Positions 8,574 to 17,958 are shown, counted from the stretch's first letter. The stretch is DNA of 64,000 bases from JBCDCY01 sp039180875 (GCA_039180875.1 JBCDCY010000003.1:310001-374000), one strand, 5' to 3'. The notes: generated by a model from the sequence alone, not told the origin. Program-made: numbers and translations.

Positions 8574-10004
8574 ATGACCGATCGCGATCTCCGCACCTTC
8601 TTCATCGACGGCGCCTGGGTGCGTCCGGAGAGCGAGCAAGAGTTCCCGGTGATGAACCCCGCGACGGAGGAGCAGATCGGCACGATCATGCTCGGCAACC
8701 AGGCGGACGTGGACCGGGCCGTGACCGCCGCCGGCCGGGCATTCGAGAGCTACAGCCGCACCTCCAAAGCGGAGCGTCTGGCCCTGCTCAATCGCCTGCT
8801 GGAGGAGACGACGGCCCGCGTCGAGGATCTGGCCCAGGCCATGACGGCGGAGATGGGGGCGCCGATCTCCATGGCCCGCAGCGCCCAGGCCACTGCCGGC
8901 GTCGGGCACCTGCGCGGCTTCATCGAGGCTTTGGAGAAGCAGGAGGAGCGCCAGACCCTCTCCAACAGCGACATCCTGCTGCGGGAGCCGATCGGCGTCT
9001 GCGGCCTGATCACCCCCTGGAACTGGCCGATCAACCAGATCTCGCTCAAGGTCATCCCGGCGCTCGCCACCGGCTGCACCTGCGTGCTGAAGCCGTCGGA
9101 ACACACGCCGATCTCCGCCGCGATCTATGCCGAGATCGTGGACGCCGCGGGCTTTCCGCCCGGGGTCTTCAACCTGATCTACGGCGAGGGGTCGGTGGTG
9201 GGCGCCGCCCTCTCCCGCCATCCGGACGTGCACATGATGTCCTTCACCGGCTCGACCCGGGCCGGGATCGCCGTCACCAAGGACGCCGCCGACACGGTGA
9301 AGCGGGTGACGCTGGAGCTTGGCGGCAAGTCGCCGAACCTGGTCTTCGCCGACTGCGATCTGCCCAAGCGGATCAAAGCCTCCGTCCGGCAGTGCTTCTA
9401 CAACACCGGCCAGTCCTGCAATGCGCCCACCCGGATGCTGGTCGAGCGCCAGTGCTATGACCAGGCGAAGGAGCTGGCGCTGGAGGCCGCCCAATCCGTC
9501 CAGGTCGGCGACCCCAAAGAAGAGGGCCGCCATATCGGCCCGCTCTTCGACCGGATCCAGTTCGACCGGGTGCAGGCCCTGATCGAGACCGGGGTGGAGG
9601 AAGGCGCCACCCTGCTCACCGGCGGTCCCGGCCGGCCGGAGGGGGTGAACCGCGGCTGGTACACCCGCCCCACGGTCTTCGCCGACGTGGACCCCGACAT
9701 GACCGTCGCGCGCCAGGAGATCTTCGGCCCCGTCCTGGTGATGATGCCGTTCGAGGATGAGGATGAGGGCATCGCGCTCGCCAACGACACGCCCTACGGC
9801 CTGGCCGCCTATCTTCAGACCGGGGACGAGGCGCGGGCCGAGCGGGTGGCGGGCCAGCTGCGCGCTGGGGCCGTGCACATCAACGGCGGCGGATTGAACT
9901 ACGGCTCCCCCTTCGGCGGCTACAAGCAGTCGGGCAACGGGCGCGAAGGCGGGGTCATGGGCCTTGAGGAATATCAAGAGGTGAAGACGGTCCACTACGC
10001 CTGA
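8574..10004 (+). CDS. NAD(P)-dependent aldehyde dehydrogenase
   Basis: 476 residues, canonical ALDH. It shows GLITPWNWPINQISLKVIPA (cofactor entry), LKPSEHTPISA, SFTGSTRAG, general-base Glu in LELGGKSPNL, catalytic Cys in YNTGQSCNAPTRM, and EIFGPVLVMM. It oxidises an aldehyde to the acid in the cytosol; substrate cannot be told from sequence. AAGAGGA precedes the ATG. It stands alone on its strand after the divergent cupin, so no pathway is implied. Two other aldehyde dehydrogenases in this window, at 45668 and 52083, have QGQIC active sites and look like a different subgroup. Confidence 0.93.
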   Translation: MTDRDLRTFFIDGAWVRPESEQEFPVMNPATEEQIGTIMLGNQADVDRAVTAAGRAFESYSRTSKAERLALLNRLLEETTARVEDLAQAMTAEMGAPISMARSAQATAGVGHLRGFIEALEKQEERQTLSNSDILLREPIGVCGLITPWNWPINQISLKVIPALATGCTCVLKPSEHTPISAAIYAEIVDAAGFPPGVFNLIYGEGSVVGAALSRHPDVHMMSFTGSTRAGIAVTKDAADTVKRVTLELGGKSPNLVFADCDLPKRIKASVRQCFYNTGQSCNAPTRMLVERQCYDQAKELALEAAQSVQVGDPKEEGRHIGPLFDRIQFDRVQALIETGVEEGATLLTGGPGRPEGVNRGWYTRPTVFADVDPDMTVARQEIFGPVLVMMPFEDEDEGIALANDTPYGLAAYLQTGDEARAERVAGQLRAGAVHINGGGLNYGSPFGGYKQSGNGREGGVMGLEEYQEVKTVHYA

Positions 10005-10050
10005 ACCGGCGCGACGGATCGGGGCGACGGATCAGGGCGCCGGGCGCGTT

Positions 10051-10944
10051 TTGACTTCGTCCGGCTCATCGGATCGGCTGGGCCGGACACGCGCCGCGCA
10101 AGACGGCGCTAGGATCGAGGGTCGGGAGGTCAAGCTGTCCAGCACCCGTTCACGACTGCTCCGCCATACAAGCAGCACGCGGGAGGCGCTGGCCCACAAC
10201 GCCGCGCACCAGTTCGCGGCGTCCCACGCCCTGCTCGTCTTTCGGACCGGCGCGGTCTATTCCTTCATCCCGAAGAACGGCTGCACCACGCTCCGCTACA
10301 GCCTGGCGCTGGCCAATGGCTGCATCGCTGATGCCGAGGACTTCTCCTGGGTGCACAAGAACAACGCGACCTTCGCCGCCAACTTGCGCGAGATCGCCTG
10401 CGCCCCCTTCAGCTTTGTCGTCCTGCGCGATCCCCTGGCCCGGTTGGCGAGCGTCTACCTCGACAAGATCGTCGCCCGCCGGCCCCAGGCCTGGGGCCTG
10501 CTCGACACCATGGCGGAGGGCACCGATCCCGACACCCTGACCTTCCGCAAGTTCGTTGAGGTGCTGATGCAGCCTTACATGCTGGCCCTCGACATCCATT
10601 GGCGCCCCCAGGTCGATTTCCTGGTCTATGAGCACTACGACGCCGTCATCCGGCTCGAGGCCCTCAGCGAGGCCGCACCGATGCTGGCGGAGCGCGCGGG
10701 GCTGGAGCTGATGGACGCCCGCGCCCTCTCCGGCCATGGCAACGACCGCTACGAGGCGATCGCGCCCGGGATGTACGCCGACCTCTCACCGGCGGAGATC
10801 CGGGCGATGCGGGCGGAGGGGAAGACGGTGGCCCTGCTCGACCTCTACGACGCCGGGCTCCGCCGCATCGTCTCCCGCAAATATGCCGACGACGTAGCGC
10901 TTTACGAGGCGATGTTCGGTGAAACGCCGCCGTCGCTTCGCTGA
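10051..10944 (+). CDS. Sulfotransferase family 2-type protein
   Basis: Up to 297 residues. The PAPS-binding 5'-phosphosulfate loop is FIPKNGCTTLRYSL and the 3'-phosphate site is FVVLRDPLARLASVYLDK, the pattern of Golgi-type carbohydrate sulfotransferases and their bacterial relatives. It would transfer sulfate from PAPS to a glycan or lipid; the acceptor is unknown. The start is unsure: no ATG precedes the first motif, and TTG at 10051 is the furthest candidate, giving a poorly conserved N-terminus. It is followed 24 bases later by a second sulfotransferase gene, so the two are probably co-transcribed. Confidence 0.75.
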   Translation: MTSSGSSDRLGRTRAAQDGARIEGREVKLSSTRSRLLRHTSSTREALAHNAAHQFAASHALLVFRTGAVYSFIPKNGCTTLRYSLALANGCIADAEDFSWVHKNNATFAANLREIACAPFSFVVLRDPLARLASVYLDKIVARRPQAWGLLDTMAEGTDPDTLTFRKFVEVLMQPYMLALDIHWRPQVDFLVYEHYDAVIRLEALSEAAPMLAERAGLELMDARALSGHGNDRYEAIAPGMYADLSPAEIRAMRAEGKTVALLDLYDAGLRRIVSRKYADDVALYEAMFGETPPSLR

Positions 10945-10968
10945 GCCCCGCCGGGTGATTGCCATCTG

Positions 10969-11718
10969 ATGCGCTGGCCGAACCTGCTGCTGGTGGGGGT
11001 GCAGAAGTCCGGCACGACCTGGATGCACCGGACCCTCTCCCAATCGCGCCATATCTTCGGCTCCACGCCGAAGGAACTGAACCTTTGGGGAAAGCCGGAT
11101 TATCTTTATAGATTAAATGATTACCGGGCGAAGTTCCCGGCAGAAGCCAAGCCCGGGGCGCTTTACTTCCTTGAGAGCACGCCGCACTATTTCCACGCGC
11201 CCTCGCCGCTCGCCGACATCGCCCAGCAGATCCGCGATACCCTGCCGGAGGTTCGGATCCTGGTGATCCTGCGCAACCCGGTGGACCGCTACCGCTCCGC
11301 TTACACCCACCACATCCAGATGGGGCGATTGCCCTACACGGCGGAGATCGACGAGGTCACGGATGCGCAAATCATGCTGTCCACAGGGCTTTACGGCAAG
11401 ATCCTCAGCCACTGGCAGAAGGTCTTTCCCGGGATCATCGTCTATCCCTACGACCGGCTCGAAGCGGATCCGGCCGAGTTGCTGAGCGACCTCTTCGCTC
11501 GCCTGGACCTCGACTGCGACCTGGATCTCGCCGGCCTCGACCCGCCGGTCCATACATCGGAGCAAAAGCGCCGGCGCCTCGGCTGGCCGGTGGTGCCGCG
11601 GCTGAGCGCCCGGGCGCGGGCGGCCCTGATCGCGCACTACCGCGCCGACATCATGCACCTCGACAGCCTCGTCGACTTCGACGCGACCGCCTGGCTGGCA
11701 GACGAGCGCCCGGGTTGA
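10969..11718 (+). CDS. Sulfotransferase (PAPS-dependent, heparan-sulfotransferase-like)
   Basis: 249 residues. The 5' PAPS loop is LLVGVQKSGTTWMHRTLSQS and the 3'-phosphate motif is ILVILRNPVDRYRSAYTHH, both intact. The order of elements matches the Sulfotransfer_1 domain (NDST-like). The acceptor is unknown; with its upstream neighbour it may decorate a surface polysaccharide. Bases 11094-11130 are strikingly AT-rich for this genome, with codons such as TTA and AGA rare elsewhere in the window, which suggests recent acquisition or an unadapted segment. The ATG at 10969 gives the expected short lead before the first strand. Confidence 0.85.
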   Translation: MRWPNLLLVGVQKSGTTWMHRTLSQSRHIFGSTPKELNLWGKPDYLYRLNDYRAKFPAEAKPGALYFLESTPHYFHAPSPLADIAQQIRDTLPEVRILVILRNPVDRYRSAYTHHIQMGRLPYTAEIDEVTDAQIMLSTGLYGKILSHWQKVFPGIIVYPYDRLEADPAELLSDLFARLDLDCDLDLAGLDPPVHTSEQKRRRLGWPVVPRLSARARAALIAHYRADIMHLDSLVDFDATAWLADERPG

Positions 11719-11826
11719 GCCCGATGGATCTGCGACCATCCGTCTTGGGCAGGACGCCGCCGACGGGTGTGATCCGCGCGGGACTGCCCTACACTCGCGC
11801 TCTCTGATGCAAGGCTGGACGCACGG

Positions 11827-13224
11827 ATGACCCTCTCGCGCCGCACCGCACTCGGCCTTCTCGGCGCCACCGCCGCCGCGCCGCTGGCCTATCTCGGCAG
11901 CGGGGGCCTGGCGGCCGAGAGCAGCACCGAGATCCGGGTGCAGGCGGCGACCTTCCCAATCCGGGGGCCGGAGACGACGGGCCTGGTCTCCACCCGCCCC
12001 GACGGGCCGCCCCCGGTGCTGCGCCTGAAGCAGGGCGAGCCCTTTACCGCCGGCGTCACCAACGGCCTCGCGGACTACACCGCCATGCACTGGCACGGCA
12101 TCCGCCTGCCGAACGGCATGGACGGGGTGCCCTACCTCACCCAATTCCCCATCGGGCCGGAGGAGCGGTTCGCGTATCGCTTCACCCCCGACGATGCCGG
12201 CACCTTCTGGTACCACCCCCACTGCATGACGATGGACCAGATGGCGCTTGGCCTCACCGGCGTCCTGGTGGTGGAGGAGCCGGAGGATCCCGGGTTCGAC
12301 ACCGACCTGGCCCTCAACCTCCGCGACTTTCGCCTCGATCGGGAGGGGCAGTGGCTCGACCTCTGGACCCCGCGGGGCGCGGCGCGGGGCGGCACGCTGG
12401 GCTCGGTGATGACCACGAACTGGTTGACGGAGCCATCCTATGACGCCCCGGCGGGCGGCCTGGTGCGGCTCCGCCTGGCGGCCACCGACACGGCGCGGAT
12501 CTATCGGGTGTTCCTGCCGGGGGCCGAGGGCCGGGTGATCGCGCTTGACGGCCATCCGCTCCTGCAACCCATCGCCGTGCCGGCGGCGGAGGAGATGGCA
12601 CTGCATCTCTCCCCGGGCCAGCGGGCCGACATCGCGCTTCGCATGCCCGCAGTCGAGGGCGAGGAGATCGCCGTGATGACCGGCATCCCCGGCGGCACCC
12701 ATACCCTGGCCCGGGTCCGCGCCACCGGCCCTGACGCCGGCCGCACCCTGGCCGAGTTGGCACCGCTCCCACCGAACCCCGTGCCGGAGCCGGACCTCGC
12801 CAATGCCCGGATCGAGGAGTTCGTCTTCGGCTGGTCGCCCGAGGGGGACGCGCCGAACAACGGCCTTTGCGGCACCCTCGGCCTCACTTTCTGGTCGGTC
12901 AATCGGGAGGCCTGGCCGGGCGACGCGGTGGCCGGGGTCCAGCCCCTTGCCACCTTCCAGCGGGGCGAGAGCGTGGTGCTGCGGCTCAGGAACGAAAGCC
13001 CGAACGCCCATCCGATCCATCTGCACGGCCTTGTCTTCCGTCCCATCCAGTCGAACAAGCGGACGGTGCTGCCGCACTGGACGGACACCGCGCTCCTACA
13101 GCGCGACGAGACCCTGGACGTGGCCCTGGTCGCCGATAATCCCGGCGACTGGGCCTTCCATTGCCACGTGATCGAGCACCAGAAGACGGGCCTGGCCGGC
13201 TATCTCCGCGTCCTTGACGGCTGA
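11827..13224 (+). CDS. Multicopper oxidase, Tat-exported
   Basis: 465 residues. A twin-arginine signal (SRRTALGLLGATAAAPLAYL) opens the protein, so it should act in the periplasm. All four copper motifs are present: H88-W-H-G, H130-P-H, H395-P-I-H-L-H-G and H445-C-H-V-I-E-H. The residue ten after Cys446 is Leu, the non-coordinating axial position seen in high-potential type 1 sites. It should couple one-electron oxidation of a substrate (metal, phenol) to oxygen reduction to water, as in CueO/CumA-type enzymes. No methionine-rich copper-resistance segment is visible. It converges on fadB across a repeat/terminator element. Confidence 0.92.
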   Translation: MTLSRRTALGLLGATAAAPLAYLGSGGLAAESSTEIRVQAATFPIRGPETTGLVSTRPDGPPPVLRLKQGEPFTAGVTNGLADYTAMHWHGIRLPNGMDGVPYLTQFPIGPEERFAYRFTPDDAGTFWYHPHCMTMDQMALGLTGVLVVEEPEDPGFDTDLALNLRDFRLDREGQWLDLWTPRGAARGGTLGSVMTTNWLTEPSYDAPAGGLVRLRLAATDTARIYRVFLPGAEGRVIALDGHPLLQPIAVPAAEEMALHLSPGQRADIALRMPAVEGEEIAVMTGIPGGTHTLARVRATGPDAGRTLAELAPLPPNPVPEPDLANARIEEFVFGWSPEGDAPNNGLCGTLGLTFWSVNREAWPGDAVAGVQPLATFQRGESVVLRLRNESPNAHPIHLHGLVFRPIQSNKRTVLPHWTDTALLQRDETLDVALVADNPGDWAFHCHVIEHQKTGLAGYLRVLDG

Positions 13225-13252
13225 AGCGGCGCCGGCCGCTAGCGCGCGATTG

Positions 13253-13315
13253 GATATTTAGACCAGCAAGAAAGGCCCCCGGTTTCTTGCTGGCCCAAAT
13301 ATCCCCGCCGGAGGC
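13253..13315 (-). repeat. Dispersed GCCTCCGGCGGGG-hairpin element, copy A
   Basis: Read on the minus strand, GCCTCCGGCGGGG is followed by a long hairpin (arms 13283-13303 and 13253-13273, 21 bases each, two mismatches that could pair as G-U). It sits between the convergent multicopper oxidase and fadB genes and probably works as a transcription terminator for one or both. It is one of four related copies in the window. Confidence 0.8.
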
Positions 13316-13351
13316 ATGGGACGTATCGGCGAGCTGGCGGGCAGCCGGCCC

Positions 13352-15526
13352 TTACTCCGCCGCCGCGAGGGTCGCCTCCTCCGGATAGAACCGCGCGCCG
13401 GCCGCCGCCATGTCGCGCAGAAGCTTCGGCGGCTGGAAGCGGCGGCCATGGGCGGTATCGAGCTCTTCGCACTCGGCCAGGAAGGTGGCGAGGCCCCGAT
13501 CCTCGACGTAGGAGATCACGCCGCCGGTCCAGGGCGCGAAGCCCCAGCCGAAGATCGAGCCCACATCGGCATCGTCGGCCGCGGTGACCACCTCCTCCTC
13601 CAGGCAGCGCAAGGTCTCGATCGCCTGGATGTGCAGGAAGCGCCGCTTCAGGCTCTCGACATCGGGCGGGTCGGGCCGGGCCGGGAAGCGGGCATAGAGC
13701 TCGGGCCAGAGGCGGATCACCTTGCCGGCCTCGTCGTAGTCGTAGAAGCCCTTGCCCGCCTTCTGGCCCGGCCGGCCGCTTTCCTCGACGATCCAGTCGA
13801 GCACGGCGAGCGCGTCGAAGGGCTCGCCGCGCGCCTCCATCGCCTCCCGCCCCACCTCGCGGATCGTCTCGTGGGTGATCTTGTGGGCCGTGTCGATGCC
13901 CACCATGTCGATCAGCTCGAACGGACCCATCGGCATGCCGGTCGCCTTGCCGGCATTCTCGATGAGCGCCGGACCCACCCCCTCCGTAAGCATCACGAAA
14001 GCCTCGCGGGTATAGGTGCCGAAGACGCGGGAGGTGTAGAAGCCCCGGCTGTCGTTCACCACGATGGGCGTCTTGCCGATCAGCTTGGCGTAGTCCATCG
14101 CCACCGCCGCGGCGTGATCGGAGGTGGCCGCGCCCCGGATGATCTCGACCAGCGGCATCTTCTCCACCGGGGAGAAGAAATGGATGCCGATGAAGTCGGC
14201 GGGTCGGGCCGCCGCCTTGGCGAGCCCGGTGATCGGCAGGGTAGAGGTGTTGGTGCCGAAGACGTGGTGCGTGTCCGTCGCGGCCTCCGTCGCCTGGGTC
14301 ACCTCCGCCTTTACATCGCGGTCCTCGAACACCGCCTCGATGGTGAGCTGGGCACCGGCGAGGTCGGCGTAGTCGGTGCTGGGATGGACGCGGGCGATGA
14401 CTGCCTCCGCCTCCTCCGCCGTCATCCGCCGCTTCTGCACCTGGCGGGCCATGTAGTCGCGCACATGGGCGAGGCCGCGCTCGGCCGCCGCCTCCGAGAC
14501 ATCCAGCAGCACGCAGTCGCAGCCCGCCATCGCGGTGCAGCTCGCAATGCCCGCGCCCATCACTCCGGCGCCGATCACGCCCACCTTGGTGAAATGGGTG
14601 GCGGGGAGGCCCTTAGGGCGTTTTTCGAGCTTGTTGGCGGCGTTCCGCCCGAACCAGAGGGTGCGGATCATCGCCCGGCTGACCGGGCCGAGGAAGAGGG
14701 TGGTGAACTGCCGCCCCTCGAAGCTCAGCGCCTTCTCCATGGGCAACTGCAGGCCGTGATAGACGCAGGCCATGATGCGCTCGGGCGCGGGATAGTTGCC
14801 GCGGGCCTGCTTGCGCAGCATCCCGGCCCCGGCGGCGAAGGTCTGGGTCCAATCGCGGGAGCCCGGGGCGGCGCCCGGCACGGTCCAGCCGCTCGCGTCC
14901 CAGGGCGCCTGGCGCGCCACCTGCCCCTCGCGGAGCGCAGCGATGGCCCGGGCGAGCACCTCTGCCTTCGGTGCCGTCTCATGCACCACGCCGACCTTCG
15001 CGGCCTTTGCTGCATGCAGGTTCTTGCCGGTGGTGAGGTAGGGCAGCGCCTCCGCCGGGCCGATCAGGCGCGGCAGGCGCTGGGTGCCGCCGGCCCCGGG
15101 CAGCAGGCCGATCATCACCTCGGGAAAGCCGAGCTTGGCATTCTCGGCCATTACCCGGTGGCGGCAGGCGAGGGCGAGCTCGGCCCCGCCGCCGAGCGCA
15201 TCGCCGACGATGGCGGCAACGGTCGGCGTCTTCGCCGTCTCGATCTCCCGGAAGAAGCCGGTCAGGCGCTGGTTCTCGGCAAAGATCTCCGCCGCGCCCC
15301 GGTCGCGCAGGCGCCAGAGCATCTCGATATCGGCGCCGACGATGAAGCTGTCGCGGGCCGAGGTGACGACGATGCCGGTGATCGCATCATCCTCCGCAAA
15401 CGCCCGCCAGGCAGCCTCGAAGGCCAGGAGGCTCGGCTCGGAGAGGACGTTCATCGCCCGCTCCTCCATGTCCCAGGTGATGATGCCGATGCCGTCTTCG
15501 ACCCGTGTGGTGACGTACTGCATCAT
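13352..15526 (-). CDS. fadB: Fatty acid oxidation complex alpha subunit (enoyl-CoA hydratase / 3-hydroxyacyl-CoA dehydrogenase)
   Basis: 724 residues. The N-terminal crotonase domain has the oxyanion-hole segments SFIVGADIEML and DALGGGAELALACR, plus GFPEVMIGLLPGAGGTQRLP. A linker leads to the NAD-binding VGVIGAGVMGAGIA and the dehydrogenase signature IGIHFFSPVEKMPLVEII, with a duplicated helical C-terminal domain. It carries out hydration and oxidation of beta-oxidation in the cytosol. ATG at 15526 is preceded by GGGAG; a second ATG follows directly. It is third in the acyl-CoA dehydrogenase-thiolase-fadB unit, 10 bases after the thiolase stop. The antisense strand is open over nearly the whole gene but has no recognisable protein. 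Confidence 0.95.
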   Translation of the reverse strand: MMQYVTTRVEDGIGIITWDMEERAMNVLSEPSLLAFEAAWRAFAEDDAITGIVVTSARDSFIVGADIEMLWRLRDRGAAEIFAENQRLTGFFREIETAKTPTVAAIVGDALGGGAELALACRHRVMAENAKLGFPEVMIGLLPGAGGTQRLPRLIGPAEALPYLTTGKNLHAAKAAKVGVVHETAPKAEVLARAIAALREGQVARQAPWDASGWTVPGAAPGSRDWTQTFAAGAGMLRKQARGNYPAPERIMACVYHGLQLPMEKALSFEGRQFTTLFLGPVSRAMIRTLWFGRNAANKLEKRPKGLPATHFTKVGVIGAGVMGAGIASCTAMAGCDCVLLDVSEAAAERGLAHVRDYMARQVQKRRMTAEEAEAVIARVHPSTDYADLAGAQLTIEAVFEDRDVKAEVTQATEAATDTHHVFGTNTSTLPITGLAKAAARPADFIGIHFFSPVEKMPLVEIIRGAATSDHAAAVAMDYAKLIGKTPIVVNDSRGFYTSRVFGTYTREAFVMLTEGVGPALIENAGKATGMPMGPFELIDMVGIDTAHKITHETIREVGREAMEARGEPFDALAVLDWIVEESGRPGQKAGKGFYDYDEAGKVIRLWPELYARFPARPDPPDVESLKRRFLHIQAIETLRCLEEEVVTAADDADVGSIFGWGFAPWTGGVISYVEDRGLATFLAECEELDTAHGRRFQPPKLLRDMAAAGARFYPEEATLAAAE

Positions 15527-15536
15527 GGCCGCTCCC

Positions 15537-16742
15537 TCAGACCCGCTCGACGATGGTGGCGACGCCCATGCCGGCACCGATGCAGAGGGTGACGAGCGCC
15601 GTCTCCTTGCCCGAGCGCTCCAATTCATCGACGACGGTGCCGAGGATCATCGCCCCGGTGGCGCCCAGCGGATGGCCCATGGCGATGGCGCCGCCGTTCA
15701 CGTTGATCTTGTCGTGGTCGACGTCGAGCTCCTCCATGAAGCGGAGAACGACGGAGGCGAAGGCCTCGTTCAGTTCGTAGAGGTCGATGTCGGTGGCAGC
15801 CATGCCCGCACGGTCGAGCGCCCGGCGCGCGGCATCGGCGGGCCCGGTCAGCATGATCGTGGGCTCCGAGCCGATGCTGGCGAAGGTGCGGAACCGGGCG
15901 CGCGGGGTGAGCCCCGCCTTCTCCCCCGCCGCCTTGGAGCCGATCAGCACCGCCGCCGCCCCGTCGACGATGCCGGAGGAGTTGCCGGCGTGGTGGCGAT
16001 AGTCCAATCGCTCGATCTCCGGATAGCGCTGCACAGCCACCTCGCCGAAGCCCGCGAACTCGGCCATCAACTCGAAGGAGGGCTTCAGCGCCCCCAGCGC
16101 CTGCATGTCGGCCTCCGGCCGCATATGCTCGTCATGGTCGAGATAGGTCAGACCGTTCTCGTCCCGGACCGGCACGACGGAGCCGGCGAAGCGGCCCTCG
16201 TCCCAGGCGGTCTTGGCCCGCTTCTGGCTCTCCACCGCATAGGCGTCGAGATCGTCGCGGCTGTAGCCGTATTTCGTCGCCACCAGATCGGCCGCCACAC
16301 CCTGGGGCACGAAGTAATGCGGAAGCGACAGCAATGGATCGGTGGCGAGCGGCATGCCGCTGTCGCCGATCTGGATCCGGCTCATGCTCTCGACCCCGCC
16401 GCCGATGGCGAAATCGGCGCCGGCCATCACCTTGGCCGCGGCGGTGTTGCAGGCCTCGAGCCCCGAGGCGCAGAAACGGTTGAGCTGCACCCCCGCCACC
16501 CGCTGGTCGTAGCCCGCGGCCAGCACGGCGGTCCGGGCGATGTCGCCCCCCTGCTCGCCCACCGGCTCCACCACGCCGAAGACCACATCCTCCACCAGCG
16601 CGGTGTCGAGCCCGTTCCGGTCGCGGAGAGCAGCCAGCACCTGACGCGAGAGCTCGGTCGGGGAGACCTCGACCAGGCTGCCGTCGGGCTTACCCCGGCC
16701 CCGCGGCGTGCGCACGGCGTCGTAGATAAAGGCCTCGGTCAT
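15537..16742 (-). CDS. fadA: Acetyl-CoA C-acyltransferase (3-ketoacyl-CoA thiolase)
   Basis: 401 residues. The acylated nucleophile is Cys91 in LNRFCASGLEACN; the C-terminal catalytic pair lies in NVNGGAIAMGHPLGATGA (His) and LVTLCIGAGMGVA (Cys). It cleaves 3-ketoacyl-CoA to acetyl-CoA and a shortened acyl-CoA, completing the cycle begun by its operon neighbours. In isolation an acetoacetyl-CoA thiolase in biosynthesis would be possible; the position between acyl-CoA dehydrogenase and fadB argues for degradation. Confidence 0.93.
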   Translation of the reverse strand: MTEAFIYDAVRTPRGRGKPDGSLVEVSPTELSRQVLAALRDRNGLDTALVEDVVFGVVEPVGEQGGDIARTAVLAAGYDQRVAGVQLNRFCASGLEACNTAAAKVMAGADFAIGGGVESMSRIQIGDSGMPLATDPLLSLPHYFVPQGVAADLVATKYGYSRDDLDAYAVESQKRAKTAWDEGRFAGSVVPVRDENGLTYLDHDEHMRPEADMQALGALKPSFELMAEFAGFGEVAVQRYPEIERLDYRHHAGNSSGIVDGAAAVLIGSKAAGEKAGLTPRARFRTFASIGSEPTIMLTGPADAARRALDRAGMAATDIDLYELNEAFASVVLRFMEELDVDHDKINVNGGAIAMGHPLGATGAMILGTVVDELERSGKETALVTLCIGAGMGVATIVERV

Positions 16743-16764
16743 CGCAAATCCCCCAAAGGCGCGC

Positions 16765-17904
16765 CTACATCGAGCGCGCGATGATTTCCTTCATGATCTC
16801 GGTCGAGCCGCCGTAGATGCGCTGCACCCTGGCGTCGGCATAGGCGCGGGCGATCGGCGCCTCCCACATGTAGCCGTAGCCGCCGTGGAGCTGGACCGCT
16901 TCGTCCACCACCTTCTGCAGGACGTCGGAGGTCCAGTATTTCGCCATCGCCGCCATCTCGATCGGCAGCTTGCCCGCCAGCTCCAGCTCCAGGCAGCGGT
17001 CGACGAAGACCTCGGCGATCTGGATCTCCGTCTTCATCTCGACGAGCTTGAAGCGGCTGTTCTGGAACTTGGCGATGGGGCGACCGAAGACCTCACGCTC
17101 CTTGGTGTAGGTCTGGGTGAGCTCGAGCGCGTATTTCGCCCCGGCAACGCAGCCGATCGCGATCATCAATCGCTCCCACGCGAGCTCCGTCATCAGCATG
17201 GCGAAGGCCTGGTTCGGGCCGCCGAGCAGGTTGGATTTCGGCACCCGCACCGCGTCGAAGGTCAGCTGGCAGGTGTCCTGGGCCTTCATGCCGACCTTCT
17301 TGAAGGGCTTGTCCTTGCGAAACCCCTCCCGATCCGCCTCGACCAGGATCAGCGACATCTCCTCCGCGCCGCCAGACACATCGCCGGTCTTGCAGGCGAC
17401 GATGGCGAAGTCGCAGTTCCAGCCGTTGGTGATGTAGGTCTTGGCGCCGTTGATGACGTAGTCCTCGCCATCCTCCCGCGCCGTGGTCTTGATCGCCTGG
17501 AGGTCGGAGCCGGTCTCGGGCTCGGTCATGGCAATGGCGCCGATCCGCTCGCCCCGCGCCATGGCCGGCAGGAAGGCCTGCTTCTGCGCCTCGCTGCCAT
17601 AGTTCAGGATGTAGGGCGCGACGATGTCGGAATGCAGCGCAAAGCCCACGCCGTTGATGCCGCGCACCGCCTGCTCCTCAATCAGGATGGCGGCGAAGCG
17701 GCGGTCGGTGCCGGAGCCGCCGTAGGCCTCCGGCATGGTGGGGCAGAGAAAGCCCTGGGCGCCGGCCCTTTCCCAGACGTCGCGGTCGACCCAGCCCTGC
17801 TCCTCCCACGCATCGTGGCGGGGCAGCACTTCGGCCTCGAAGAAGCGGCCGACGCTGTCGCGAAACACCTGGTGCTCCTCCTCGAAGAGCGGTCTCGGAA
17901 TCAT
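16765..17904 (-). CDS. Acyl-CoA dehydrogenase
   Basis: 379 residues, usual length. It has the FAD/substrate signature AIAMTEPETGSDLQAIKTTA and the C-terminal AVQLHGGYGYMWEAPIARAY, whose Glu is the expected catalytic base, followed by the flavin-contact motif IYGGSTEIMKEII. It introduces the 2,3-double bond into an acyl-CoA and passes electrons to ETF. Chain-length preference cannot be read. As first gene of the leftward beta-oxidation unit, its start lies 31 bases from the palindromic operator shared with the divergent TetR gene, so it is probably repressed by that regulator. Confidence 0.93.
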   Translation of the reverse strand: MIPRPLFEEEHQVFRDSVGRFFEAEVLPRHDAWEEQGWVDRDVWERAGAQGFLCPTMPEAYGGSGTDRRFAAILIEEQAVRGINGVGFALHSDIVAPYILNYGSEAQKQAFLPAMARGERIGAIAMTEPETGSDLQAIKTTAREDGEDYVINGAKTYITNGWNCDFAIVACKTGDVSGGAEEMSLILVEADREGFRKDKPFKKVGMKAQDTCQLTFDAVRVPKSNLLGGPNQAFAMLMTELAWERLMIAIGCVAGAKYALELTQTYTKEREVFGRPIAKFQNSRFKLVEMKTEIQIAEVFVDRCLELELAGKLPIEMAAMAKYWTSDVLQKVVDEAVQLHGGYGYMWEAPIARAYADARVQRIYGGSTEIMKEIIARSM

Positions 17905-17935
17905 GCGGTGCCTCCCCTGACCCGCGGATCGAGCA

Positions 17936-17958
17936 TTTACATACAGTCCGTACTGTTT
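17936..17958. promoter_or_regulatory. Putative TetR operator between acyl-CoA dehydrogenase and tetR
   Basis: An imperfect palindrome centred on ACAGT-CCGT-ACTGT. Read on the minus strand it starts AAACAGTACG and ends GTATGTAAA. It lies 31 bases from the acyl-CoA dehydrogenase start and 38 from the tetR start. A close copy (18 of 23 positions) lies at 25370-25392 upstream of the SCP2-like gene. Position between a TetR gene and its divergent target is the classic arrangement for autoregulation and repression. Confidence 0.7.

Noticed and set aside
10005..10050. CGACGGATC repeated twice plus GCGCC-GGCGC before TTTT as a terminator of the aldehyde dehydrogenase
   Set aside because: The stem would have a one-base loop and the run is only four T; not enough to call.
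13253..13315. Dispersed hairpin element as an insertion-sequence remnant or CRISPR repeat
   Set aside because: No transposase, target duplication or regular spacers; copies are single and sit after stop codons.
13316..15592. Very long open frame antisense to fadB (and similar ones antisense to rodA, mrdA, fadA and both TRAP permeases)
   Set aside because: High-GC third positions leave antisense frames open; the translations are Arg/Ala/Gly/His-rich with no domains, while the opposite strand encodes complete enzymes.
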